Part shown: positions 6,149-14,174 of the stretch, in pieces | Layout of the letters: each line of letters begins with the position of its first letter | Numbering within the stretch: the stretch's first letter is position 1 | Source: Terriglobia bacterium | GTDB lineage: Bacteria; Acidobacteriota; Terriglobia; UBA7540 | NCBI GenBank assembly: GCA_020072905.1 | Contig: JAIQGB010000050.1 | Span: forward strand, 1 to 15,415 | Direction of reading: 5' to 3' | Length of the DNA: 15,415 bases | The notes under the pieces: generated by a model | What the model was told of the DNA's origin: nothing | Databases searched by the model: none | Seen by the model: only the letters and a program-made list of their open reading frames with translations | Program-made: the position numbers and the translations under genes

Positions 6149-7642
6149 ATGCCGCACGAAAGGCTCCGCAGGGTCTTTCCTTTCCATCTGGCTCTTGCGT
6201 CGATCATCGCCTTGTGGGTGTACATCGGGGTAGGCAGTGATGTGGCGGAACCCGATTTATGGTGGCACCTGCGCAACGCCGAATACCTGTTCACGACCCT
6301 GAAACTCCCTCAAGCGGACCTGTATTCCTTCACGGCCCTGGGTCAACCCTGGATTAACCACCAGTGGTTGGCGGAGATTCCCTTCTATCTCGCGTGGCGA
6401 GCGGGAGGCCTGATGGGAATTTACTTGTTATCTCTGGCGCTTTGCGAGCTCAACCTGCTGGGCATTTTCTATATTGCCTGCAAAGCGAGCGGGAACCCCA
6501 AATCGGCTTTTCTGGTGACTTGCCTTGGCATACTCTTGACGAAGGTTTCGTACGGCCCGCGCACGATCCTGTTCGGATATCTCTTTCTGCTCCTTCTGCT
6601 GCTCATCCTGTGGCGCTATCGCTCGTCGGGCCGGGCTCCCTTATGGGTTGTTCCGCCACTGTTTTGCCTGTGGATCAACACTCACGGTTCATGGCTTTTG
6701 GGCTTGATTGTCTTTGGCATCGTTGTTGCCTCCGGGCTTGTGGACCGGAACTGGGGGCGGGTGGAGGCCGTGCGCTGGAGTCCGGGGCAGTTACGATCTC
6801 TGCTCATCACGGGCGCTGCGTCGGTCGCGGCACTATTTGTGAACCCTTACGGGTATCGGCTGGTCTTCTACCCCTTTGACATGGCGTTCCGTCAGAAGTT
6901 GATGGTTGCCTCTATTGAGGAATGGGCTTCCGTCGATTTTAACGATCCGCGCGGGAAGATGATCATGTTCCTGCTCGCCTGGATCTTTCTGAGCACACTC
7001 TTCAGCCGGGCGCGGTGGAAGCTGGAAGAAGTAGCGCTTGCCGCCTTGGGCCTTTACGCCGGCCTGACGCACGTCCGCTTTCTTTTCTTGGCCGCCATTC
7101 TCCTGGCTCCTTTTCTGGCCAGGACGCTGGACGCCCTGCCCGCCTACCGACGTGAAGTCGACAAACCCTTGCTCAACGCCCTCATCTTCGGCATGGTGCT
7201 GGTGATTGCGGCCCGCCTATTCCCGTCGCGGGCAGACTTGGACCAAGCCGTGGCCCACCGGTTCCCGGTCGCCGCGCTCTCCTTCGTGAAATCTCACGGG
7301 TTACCCGGGCGCGTCCTCAATCGGCATATGTGGGGGGGATTCCTGATTTGGTATTGTCCGGAGGTTAAGACTTTCATTGATGGCAGAACAGACATCTTTG
7401 AGTATACTGGTGTCCTGAATGACTATTTGGATTTTGAAGGCGTGAAAGGCGCACTGAGAGTTCTCGATAAATACCGGATTCGCTATGTTCTGACCTCGCC
7501 AGATTCCCGGATCGCGTATCTCCTAGGGAACATTCCGGGGTGGAAGATGATCTTCCGCGATCAGGTCGCCATGATTTTCGAAAGGTCCTCGGCCCTCCCG
7601 GAGAGTCCGCCCACGGGTCCCCCCGCCGGGGGCTCAATGTAG
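6149..7642 (+). CDS. Multi-pass membrane protein, GT-C-type glycosyltransferase-like (paralog 2 of a pair)
   Basis: 497 residues, clearly paralogous to the gene at 4238-5746 over its full length and aligning without gaps from the first residue (MPHERLRRVF against MARDILRKVF). This alignment and a GGGAGG eight bases upstream select ATG 6149; an in-frame ATG at 6125 would add eight residues absent from the paralog. The first-loop acidic motif reads A-E-P-D-L-W-W-H-L (E34, D36), so the first acid is Glu where paralog 1 has Asp. FGYLFLLLLLLILWRYRS, LFCLWINTHGSWLLG and the C-terminal KTFIDGRTDIFEYTGVL block are all kept. Membrane segments fill about residues 11-360 and a soluble domain follows. 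Divergence is spread along the protein, consistent with two retained, functional copies. The role, sugar transfer at the outer face of the cytoplasmic membrane, is inferred; donor and acceptor are unknown. Confidence 0.8.
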   Translation: MPHERLRRVFPFHLALASIIALWVYIGVGSDVAEPDLWWHLRNAEYLFTTLKLPQADLYSFTALGQPWINHQWLAEIPFYLAWRAGGLMGIYLLSLALCELNLLGIFYIACKASGNPKSAFLVTCLGILLTKVSYGPRTILFGYLFLLLLLLILWRYRSSGRAPLWVVPPLFCLWINTHGSWLLGLIVFGIVVASGLVDRNWGRVEAVRWSPGQLRSLLITGAASVAALFVNPYGYRLVFYPFDMAFRQKLMVASIEEWASVDFNDPRGKMIMFLLAWIFLSTLFSRARWKLEEVALAALGLYAGLTHVRFLFLAAILLAPFLARTLDALPAYRREVDKPLLNALIFGMVLVIAARLFPSRADLDQAVAHRFPVAALSFVKSHGLPGRVLNRHMWGGFLIWYCPEVKTFIDGRTDIFEYTGVLNDYLDFEGVKGALRVLDKYRIRYVLTSPDSRIAYLLGNIPGWKMIFRDQVAMIFERSSALPESPPTGPPAGGSM

Positions 7643-7652
7643 GCGTGGTACT

Positions 7653-7688
7653 CCCTCGGGACACTCGAGACCGTCACGGCCCCGAGGG
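7653..7688 (+). repeat. Inverted repeat CCCTCGGG / CCCGAGGG
   Basis: Perfect 8-bp GC-rich arms (7653-7660 and 7681-7688) around a 20-base loop, starting 11 bp after the stop of the second paralog. A run of six T occurs only about 26 bases later (7715-7720), so this is at best a weak or factor-assisted terminator, or an mRNA 3'-end hairpin. It is not present after the first paralog. Confidence 0.4.
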
Positions 7689-7711
7689 CGGGTATTGATT
7701 TCCGATGCTCA
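7687..7711 (+). repeat. Conserved 3' flank of the paralog pair, copy 2
   Basis: GGCGGGT followed by TTTCCGATGCTCA (7699-7711), matching the block at 5775-5796 after the first paralog. Here it is 57 bp past the stop instead of 38, because the GC-rich inverted repeat lies between. It is followed by TTTTTT at 7715-7720; copy 1 has only a TTCTT there. Confidence 0.5.
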
Positions 7712-7737
7712 GTCTTTTTTAGGCGGAAGAGATGTAA

Positions 7738-9435
7738 TTGGGCATGCGCAAGGATTCCGTTTCTCTCAGGACTGAGCCGGTCGAGAAGGTTAGAGGATCT
7801 TCGATCCTCGAGCACTGGCCTCTCTTGGTGGCGCTCGCCGCTCTGCTGTTGACGGTTCTCGCCCTCCTCGCCGTGTCTCTCCACCGGACACAAGGCCGTC
7901 TGATCTATGCGCTCGACGATGCGTACATTCACATGGCCATGGCCAAGAACTTTGCCGAGCATGGCGTCTGGGGTGTCACCTCGCACGGCTTCACTTCGAC
8001 TTCCTCGGGGCCGCTGTGGACCCTGCTCTTGGCCGGGGTGTACGCGCTGACGGGTGTCAACTCGGAGAGCCCGTTCATTATGAACCTGCTTTCTTCCTGT
8101 CTCGTGCTGTTCATCGCATACGCGATCCTGCGCGCACGCGGATTGCCCCCCAGCACGATTTTGCTCGCTCTCCTCGCCGTAATCCTAGTGACCCCTTTAC
8201 CGGCTCTGATCTTTGGCGGCATGGAGCACACCTTGCAGACCGCGCTGACGCTAGGCGCTGCTTTTCTCGCCGCCCGCATCCTCTCCGCGGCGGAACCGCG
8301 CAACGAGCGCAGGCTCTACTTCTGGCTCCTGAGCTTGGCGCCTCTCATCACTTCAGTGCGGTTCGAAGGGATGTTCTTCGTCTTTGTGGTATCGGTAGGC
8401 TTTGTTCTGCGCAGGCAGTGGCGGCGTGGCCTTCTGTTAGGTCTCTTGGGACTTCTGCCGGTCGCAGCCTACGGAGTCGTCTCAAGGCTGCATGGCTGGC
8501 CTTGGCTTCCCACGAGCGTCCTCTTGAAGTCCGGCCTCATATATGCGGCCAGCCCGAACTTGGTCATTGAGACCCTAAAGCATTTTGGTTTCATCAACCT
8601 CGTCGAGGGCAAGCACTTGGTCGCCCTGCTGATTTTGGCGGCGCTGCTCGACGTTGTGGGGAGAAGGAGAGGAGAACAAGCCTGGAACGCGGAGCAAGTC
8701 ATGACCGGAATCTTCGTCGGGGCCGGGATCTTGCACCTGGCATTCGCGCGAGTGGGATGGTTTTATCGGTACGAAGCTTACCTCGTTGCGCTGGGCGTTT
8801 TGGTGGTTGCCTGTCGATTTGGCTTCTTGTTCACAGCCCTGGTGGAGCCCACCGCTCCTCATTCGCGTCCACGCACGTTGTCGGAGGCGGCCGGGGTGTT
8901 CGTGCTGGTCATGGCACTTTTCTTCTGCCTGGTCAGAGGGGGTACGGCGCTCAGGGACATTCCGCAGGCCGTCACGAATGGGTTTGAACAGGATTATCAG
9001 ATGGCTGCCTTCGTCAGGCGTTATTATCAGTGCTCGTCAGTAGCATTGAATGACATCGGCGCGGTCAACTATCTCGCTGACATCCATTGCCTGGACTTGT
9101 GGGGCCTGGGCAGTCCCGCAGTCGCCCGGCTGCGAATGCGGGGCAGTTACGGCAGGGAAGAGATCGCGAGGCTCGCGATGGGCGCGGGAGCCCGCGTTGC
9201 CATCATCAATGAACCCTATTTCAGCGCCATAGGGGGTATGCCGCCCGAATGGATAAGAGTCGGGCAGTGGCAGATCCACAACAGGCTACTCAGCGCCGAT
9301 ACAGTTTCGATTTACGCTGTTGATCCATCTGAGGCGAGACCACTGCAGGCTCATCTGGCCGAATTCTCCCCAGAGCTTCCGCCAGACGTTGTGCAGAGCG
9401 GCTTGTACATGCAGCATGTCCGGCCGAACCGCTAA
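7738..9435 (+). CDS. GT-C-type membrane glycosyltransferase-like protein (DD-AYIH / GGMEH type)
   Basis: 565 residues with a basic N-terminus, a first membrane helix at about 28-48, then L-D-D-A-Y-I-H (D60, D61) followed by an aromatic/Ser/Thr-rich loop GFTSTSSGPLW. Further marks are FGGMEHTL (159-166) and SVRFEGM (209-215). The later DIGAVNYLADIHCLDLWGL segment opens a soluble C-terminal domain. Paired Asp in the first outer loop plus GME and R-x-E motifs are the layout of GT-C transferases resembling mycobacterial AftB-type arabinofuranosyltransferases; this is recognition by motif, not a database match. Start: TTG 7738 has GGAAGAG about six bases upstream; ATG 7744, two codons in, is the alternative. 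It is unrelated at sequence level to the pair upstream. It probably transfers a sugar from a polyprenyl-phosphate donor outside the membrane; substrate unknown. Confidence 0.8.
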   Translation: MGMRKDSVSLRTEPVEKVRGSSILEHWPLLVALAALLLTVLALLAVSLHRTQGRLIYALDDAYIHMAMAKNFAEHGVWGVTSHGFTSTSSGPLWTLLLAGVYALTGVNSESPFIMNLLSSCLVLFIAYAILRARGLPPSTILLALLAVILVTPLPALIFGGMEHTLQTALTLGAAFLAARILSAAEPRNERRLYFWLLSLAPLITSVRFEGMFFVFVVSVGFVLRRQWRRGLLLGLLGLLPVAAYGVVSRLHGWPWLPTSVLLKSGLIYAASPNLVIETLKHFGFINLVEGKHLVALLILAALLDVVGRRRGEQAWNAEQVMTGIFVGAGILHLAFARVGWFYRYEAYLVALGVLVVACRFGFLFTALVEPTAPHSRPRTLSEAAGVFVLVMALFFCLVRGGTALRDIPQAVTNGFEQDYQMAAFVRRYYQCSSVALNDIGAVNYLADIHCLDLWGLGSPAVARLRMRGSYGREEIARLAMGAGARVAIINEPYFSAIGGMPPEWIRVGQWQIHNRLLSADTVSIYAVDPSEARPLQAHLAEFSPELPPDVVQSGLYMQHVRPNR

Positions 9436-9610
9436 AGAGAGTCGCGCAGGAAGCGACGCGGATGGCGTCCAGCCCACGCATTGGACGCATCTGCGGCGAG
9501 ACGGCGGTCCAGGCCTGAAGTCGAAACATGATTGAGGGCTTTTATCAGTGCAGCGGGTGAAGAGCGGAGGGTGGAGGAGCCTCGGCGTGATCCTCAAGGA
9601 GCTTTAGCGA

Positions 9611-11143
9611 GTGACCAAGTTTCGGACCTTCACGGCGTTCCTCCCGTTCCGTAAGCATCTCGTGCTTGGAATCTTGGTGTTGTTGCTCGCAGGCACTTTC
9701 GCCGCGTGGCACGTGAGCGAGTGGCCGGTGCGGCTGCGCTATCCGGGCGACCTGGGTCTTGTTGAAGGCGTGCCGATGGCGGAGATGCTGCACCTTCGGC
9801 AGGGTGTTCCCATCTACGCGCCGCCGACGCCTCAAAGATTCGATGCGGCCATCTACGGTCCACTGTATTTCTTACTCGGTTCGAGACTCGTCAACCCCGA
9901 CGAGCCTGCCTATTTTCCTCTCCGCGTGCTTTCTCTGTTTGGCACGCTTGGTTGCGCAGCGGGATGCGCCCTGCTGGCGTTCTGGATTTCCCGGAGTTAC
10001 TTTGCCGCCTTGCTGGCCCCGCTCATCTTCCTCTCCTACGGATTCGTCACCACGCACGGCATCTCAGCCCGTGCCGATCTGGTGGCTTTGCTTCTCTTCT
10101 TCAGCGGGTTCCTGATCGCCTATCGGTTCAGGCGCAGTCGTGCGCTGCTGGCTGCGATACCTTTTATGGTGCTGGGCGTTTACTACAAGCAGCAGTTTGT
10201 GGCGGGGCCTTTGGCCGTTTTCCTCTTTCTGCTCCTGGGGAAACGCTATCGTTTGGCGGCGGAATTCGCCGGCCTGATGGCGCTCGGCGGGCTTGGTTTA
10301 CTGGCGGTATTCGAATGGGTGGTTTTCCGCGGCCAGGGGTTCCTTCGCCATTTCGTGCTCTACAACATGCTGCCCTTCTCCTGGTTCAAGTTCTCATTGG
10401 GCGGGTGGCAGTTGGGGTTGATGTTCTTCGTTCCCTTGCTGCTGGCACTGGAATTCCTGCGCGTGCAGCGCGACAAGCTCCTCGGTTGCTATCTGGGCTG
10501 CACTGTCTTCCTCAGCGTTGTCACCTCGGCGCGGCCGGGCAGTGACAGCAATTATTTCCTCGAATGCGCTCTGGTGTTAAGCGTGCTCGTAGCGGCACTG
10601 CTGGCCCGCAATCTCTCCGGGCCCACGGGGATCTCCGAGATGTTAGTCTTGCTGGCCGTCATGCTCTTCTTTGCCCAATGGTTCGCGCCCGCCGCCCCGC
10701 GAGCGGAGGACTTCAAGCGTGATCGGGCGGTGCAGGAGTTCTTGCGGGGCAACTTCCCGCGCCACGCGCGGGCGCTGGGATACTACCCCGGAGACCTCTT
10801 GCGAGCCGGTCTTGACACACCGGTGAGCGATCCCTTTCAGTACTCCCAGTTGGTCTTTCAGGGCAGGGTACCGGACCGGGACTTGCTCATTCAGCTTCAC
10901 GAGCGGCGTTTCGCGGTTGTCGTGATCCACTTCGAGCTGCGCGACGAAGGTGTCGCCCGGCGAAGAATCGATCGTCTCCCAGATGCCTGGAGGGAGGCCA
11001 TTCTCCAGAACTATCAATTGATGACGAGCATCGAAATGCCCGCACAGGAAAGGTTATTGCCCGAAGACCGATTCTACGTGTGGGTCCCGCGTGCGGGGGG
11101 CGCCCCCGTCGCTTCGTCTGAGGGGGGTGCGATTAGACCGTGA
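9611..11143 (+). CDS. GT-C-type membrane protein, array copy A
   Basis: 510 residues, first of four tandem paralogs. A GTG start with AAGGAG nine bases upstream. The first membrane helix (about 17-34) is followed by RYPGDLGLVEG (E52), then HLRQGVPIYAPP and IYGPLYFLLG (81-90). An acidic residue in the first loop followed by a G-x-x-I/L-Y and Y-G-P-L-Y block is the usual layout of bacterial GT-C transferases; E52 as catalytic is inference. SARADLVAL (152-160) and VYYKQQFVAGPLAV (190-203) lie in loops between helices. About ten hydrophobic segments precede a soluble C-terminal domain starting near DRAVQEFLRGNFPRHARALG and ending DRFYVWVPR. It overlaps the next gene by 4 bp (GTGA), implying coupled translation. 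Sugar donor and acceptor are not evident. Confidence 0.8.
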   Translation: MTKFRTFTAFLPFRKHLVLGILVLLLAGTFAAWHVSEWPVRLRYPGDLGLVEGVPMAEMLHLRQGVPIYAPPTPQRFDAAIYGPLYFLLGSRLVNPDEPAYFPLRVLSLFGTLGCAAGCALLAFWISRSYFAALLAPLIFLSYGFVTTHGISARADLVALLLFFSGFLIAYRFRRSRALLAAIPFMVLGVYYKQQFVAGPLAVFLFLLLGKRYRLAAEFAGLMALGGLGLLAVFEWVVFRGQGFLRHFVLYNMLPFSWFKFSLGGWQLGLMFFVPLLLALEFLRVQRDKLLGCYLGCTVFLSVVTSARPGSDSNYFLECALVLSVLVAALLARNLSGPTGISEMLVLLAVMLFFAQWFAPAAPRAEDFKRDRAVQEFLRGNFPRHARALGYYPGDLLRAGLDTPVSDPFQYSQLVFQGRVPDRDLLIQLHERRFAVVVIHFELRDEGVARRRIDRLPDAWREAILQNYQLMTSIEMPAQERLLPEDRFYVWVPRAGGAPVASSEGGAIRP

Positions 11144-12651
11144 CTCTCCAAAGCAACAAGCCCCTCTCCAACAGAAAGGGGGCATTCCTCGCGATTGCAG
11201 CGCTGTTGCTCGCGGGTTCTTTCGCCGCGTGGCACGTGGGCGACTGGCCGGTAAAGCTTCGCTATCCCGGTGAGCAGAATTTCGCCGAAGGCGTCCTGCT
11301 CGCGGAGATGGTGCACCTCCGGCTGGGCGTTCCCATCTATGCGCCACCGTCACCCGAAAGGTTCGATGCGGCGAACTACGGCCCCCTGTATTTCTTGCTC
11401 GGGTCGAGACTCATCGATCCGGACCAGCCCGCCTATTTGCCCCTCCGCGTGCTTTCTCTGTTGGGCACGCTCGGTTGCGCAGCGGGATGCGCCTTGCTGG
11501 CGTTTTGGATTTCGCGGAGCTATTTCTCCGCCGTGCTGGCCCCGCTCATCTTCCTCTCCTACGGACTCGTCACCGCGTACGGCATCTCAGCCCGCGCCGA
11601 TTTGGTTGCGATGCTTCTATTTTTCACCGGCTTTCTGATCGCCTATCGATTCAGGCAGAGCCGGGCGCTGCTGGCCGCAGCCCCTTTCATGGTTTTAGGC
11701 GTTTACTACAAGCAGCAGTTTGTGGCGGGGCCTTTGGCCGTTTTGCTCTTTTTGATCTTGGAGAAGCGCTATCGTCTGGCGCTGGAATTCTCCGGCCTCC
11801 TGGCGCTTGGTGGTTTGGGTTTACTGGCAGTCTTCGAATGGGTAGTTTTCCCGGAACAGACGTTTTTCCGGCACATCGTTGTCTACAACATGTTGTGGTT
11901 TTCCTGGCCCAGGTTTTGCGTAGGGGCAGGGTTCTGGGGATTAATGTTCCTGGTCCCGTTGTTGCTGGGGCTGGAATTCCTGCGCGTGCAGCGCGACAAG
12001 CTTCTTATTTGTTATGTGGGTTGCGCCGCCGTCCTCAGCCTTCTCATGGTGGGGAGGCCGGGGAGTGATAGCAATTACTTCCTCGAATGCGCTGTGGTGC
12101 TGAGCGTGCTGGTGGCGGCCCTCGTGGCCCGCTATCTCTCCGGCCCCATGCGGATTTCCGAGATGTTAGTCTTGCTGGGGGTTATGCTCCTTTTTGCCCA
12201 ACAGTTTTCACCTGCTGCGCCGCGGGGGGATGATTTCGCGCGCGACCGGGCGGTGCAGCAGTTCCTGCGGAGGGACTTCCCGCGTCACGCGCGGGCGCTG
12301 GGATATTTCCCCGGCGACCTCTTGCGGGCCGGATTTGACACTCCTGTTACCGACCTCTTTTTGTACTCCCAACTGGTCTTTCAAGGGAGGTTACCGGACC
12401 GGGATTTGTTGATTCCGCTGCGCGAACAGCGTTTTGCGGTTGTGCTGATTCACTTCGACCTCCGCGACGAGGGCATCGCTCGGCACGGACTCGATCGCAT
12501 TCCGGACTCCTGGCGGGAAGCCATTCTTCAGAACTATCGCTTGATGACGATCATCGAGATGCCCCGCCCTGAGTTATTGCCCGAAAACCGGTTCTACGTG
12601 TGGGTTCCGCGGGTGGACCCTCAACGGTCAAGCGCGCAGTCGACGCCATAG
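11140..12651 (+). CDS. GT-C-type membrane protein, array copy B
   Basis: 503 residues, GTG start inside the stop of copy A (GTGA overlap); a purine-rich GAGGGGGG lies about 12 bases upstream. Closest relative in the window is copy A: matching blocks include LRYPGEQNFAEG (E50), GVPIYAPPSPERFDAANYGP, the shared VYYKQQFVAGPLAV and LEFLRVQRDKLL. At DNA level a 47-bp stretch (11698-11744) is identical to copy A (10175-10221), including synonymous sites, suggesting a recent duplication or gene conversion. The N-terminus is shorter and different from copy A up to the first helix. The soluble C-terminal domain begins near DRAVQQFLRRDFPRHARALG and ends RFYVWVPR. The TAG stop is also the first part of the TAGGAGG ribosome-binding site of the next gene. 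The function is inferred as for the family; specificity is unknown. Confidence 0.8.
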   Translation: MTLQSNKPLSNRKGAFLAIAALLLAGSFAAWHVGDWPVKLRYPGEQNFAEGVLLAEMVHLRLGVPIYAPPSPERFDAANYGPLYFLLGSRLIDPDQPAYLPLRVLSLLGTLGCAAGCALLAFWISRSYFSAVLAPLIFLSYGLVTAYGISARADLVAMLLFFTGFLIAYRFRQSRALLAAAPFMVLGVYYKQQFVAGPLAVLLFLILEKRYRLALEFSGLLALGGLGLLAVFEWVVFPEQTFFRHIVVYNMLWFSWPRFCVGAGFWGLMFLVPLLLGLEFLRVQRDKLLICYVGCAAVLSLLMVGRPGSDSNYFLECAVVLSVLVAALVARYLSGPMRISEMLVLLGVMLLFAQQFSPAAPRGDDFARDRAVQQFLRRDFPRHARALGYFPGDLLRAGFDTPVTDLFLYSQLVFQGRLPDRDLLIPLREQRFAVVLIHFDLRDEGIARHGLDRIPDSWREAILQNYRLMTIIEMPRPELLPENRFYVWVPRVDPQRSSAQSTP

Positions 12652-12674
12652 GAGGGGAAGTTGCCGGTTCGAAG
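12649..12674 (+). repeat. Gene-junction repeat (stop/RBS/TTG start), copy 1
   Basis: A 26-bp segment consisting of TAGGAGGGG, the TTG start nine bases past the stop, and the first codons ending CGGTTCGAAG. It matches the copy at 14149-14174 at 23 of 26 positions, with identical spacing. The stop codon of the upstream gene is embedded in the ribosome-binding site of the next. Confidence 0.7.
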
Positions 12675-14151
12675 GGAAATGCTCTGGGGAGCTGCCTCGC
12701 TGCTTCTCGTGGGACTCTTTGCAGGCTTGCAAATCTCCACCTGGCCGGCCCGGCTGAGCTATCCAGGCGAGCAGAACGACGAGGGGATTGCCTTCTTTGA
12801 AACGCTGCATTTGCGGCGCGGAGTGCCGATCTACGCCCAGCCCTCGCCGGGAAGATTTGATGGTGCCGTATATGGACCGCTGTATTACCTGCTGGGCGCG
12901 CGCTTGATCGATCCCGAGGAACCGACATACTTCCCGCTTCGCTTACTTTCGGTCCTTGGTACTCTAGGCTGCGCAGCATGTTCGGGTCTGCTGGCCTTCT
13001 GGCTGACGCGCCGGCGTCGGGCGGCAGTCATGGCCCCCCTTGTGTTCCTGAGCTATGGGTTTGTGGCTCGTTTCGGGACCTCAGCGCGGTGTGATGTTGT
13101 CGCGTTGTTTCTCGTCTTCTTAGGCTTTGTACTCGCCTATCGGTATTTTGAAAGACGCCAACTCTTCCTTGCTATCCCGATAATGCTCCTGGGGCTCTTT
13201 TATAAGCAGCAGTTTGTGGTGGGACCGCTGGCAGTGGTTCTGACGCTCGTCCTGACGAAGCAATACCGGAGGGCTGGGCTGTTCGTCGGGTTGTTCGGGC
13301 TGGGCGGGCTGGCGCTCCTTGGGGTTTTCCAGTTCGTGGTGTTTCCCCGCCAAGCGTTCCTGGACCACTTCGTGTCTTACAATGCTGCTGGAGCGTCGTG
13401 GACCCAGTTTAAGTATGCAGGGCTGATGTATCTCGGGATCGTACTCCTCGTTCCGATCATTCTGGGGTTGGAATTCCTGCGGACGCATCCGAGCAGGCTG
13501 CTGCTTTGTTACCTCAGCTTATCAGTTGTCGTCAGTCTGCTGACGGCGGCAAGGGTAGGTAGCGACACCAATTACTGGTTTGAGCCAGTGCTGATCCTCA
13601 GCACACTCGTGGCGGGGCTTGTGGCAGAACGGAGTGACGGCCCCAGGAGGGCTCCTGAAGTCGTGTTTCTCTTGGGCATTACCCTCTTTTTGGCACGATT
13701 CTTCACCCCACCCGGCCCGCAACCGAAGGATTTCGAGGCGGATCGGGCGGTCCAGGCGTATCTGCGCCGCACCTTTCCACGCGGCACTCCGGCGCTGAGT
13801 CATTACGCGGGAACCCTGGGGCGGGCGGGACTGGACCTGCCGATCTCGAATTTGGATCAATATCGTTTTCTGCTGGCCCAAGGGAAACTCCCGGAACGAG
13901 AGGTGCCGGCTGAGCTTGATCAGTGCCGGTTCAAGGTAATCCTCTTGAATTTCGAGTTGGGACCGGCGGAAAATCCGAGACCGAACATATCGGACATACC
14001 TGAGTCTTGGGTGCGGGCGATCCTCGCGAATTATCGGCTGGCGGCCAGCCTGGACATGCCGGACACGGAGAAGGTCCGGCCGGACGATCGTTTCTACGTC
14101 TGGGTTCCGCGAAGGAACCGGCCGGATTCGGGTGCGGGGGCACATCGGTAG
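12661..14151 (+). CDS. GT-C-type membrane protein, array copy C
   Basis: 496 residues, TTG start with GGAGG five bases upstream. The start is supported by the parallel arrangement of the next copy. Same plan as copies A and B: first helix at about 8-26, RLSYPGEQNDEG (E41), GVPIYAQPSPGRFDGAVYGPL, SARCDVVAL, LFYKQQFVVGPLAV, and a soluble C-terminal domain from about DRAVQAYLRRTFPRGTPALS to RFYVWVPR. The first loop before the Glu is one residue shorter than in A, B and D, which shifts the acidic residue relative to the preceding helix. By eye it is closer to copy D than to A or B (WFEP instead of FLEC after the GSDTNY block, HP-S/N-R instead of the VQRDK loop). It probably acts like its neighbours, with an altered sugar or acceptor preference; this is inference. 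Confidence 0.8.
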   Translation: MPVRREMLWGAASLLLVGLFAGLQISTWPARLSYPGEQNDEGIAFFETLHLRRGVPIYAQPSPGRFDGAVYGPLYYLLGARLIDPEEPTYFPLRLLSVLGTLGCAACSGLLAFWLTRRRRAAVMAPLVFLSYGFVARFGTSARCDVVALFLVFLGFVLAYRYFERRQLFLAIPIMLLGLFYKQQFVVGPLAVVLTLVLTKQYRRAGLFVGLFGLGGLALLGVFQFVVFPRQAFLDHFVSYNAAGASWTQFKYAGLMYLGIVLLVPIILGLEFLRTHPSRLLLCYLSLSVVVSLLTAARVGSDTNYWFEPVLILSTLVAGLVAERSDGPRRAPEVVFLLGITLFLARFFTPPGPQPKDFEADRAVQAYLRRTFPRGTPALSHYAGTLGRAGLDLPISNLDQYRFLLAQGKLPEREVPAELDQCRFKVILLNFELGPAENPRPNISDIPESWVRAILANYRLAASLDMPDTEKVRPDDRFYVWVPRRNRPDSGAGAHR

Positions 14152-14174
14152 GAGGGGGCGTTGACGGTTCGAAG
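14149..14174 (+). repeat. Gene-junction repeat (stop/RBS/TTG start), copy 2
   Basis: Partner of the 26-bp segment at 12649-12674, again with the TAG stop fused to AGGAGGGGG, nine bases to TTG, and codons ending CGGTTCGAAG. It shows that the duplicated unit of copies C and D starts at or before the ribosome-binding site. Confidence 0.7.

Noticed and set aside
1420..7675. 14-bp exact match CACTCGAGACCGTC at 1420-1433 and 7662-7675
   Set aside because: One copy is coding and the other is in a spacer, and a 14-mer match is near chance expectation for a window of this length.
4110..9610. Sigma-54 (-24/-12) promoters in front of the membrane-protein genes
   Set aside because: The spacers were read for TGGCAC-N5-TTGC-like sites and none with both GG and GC elements at correct spacing was found, so no direct target of the activator is claimed.
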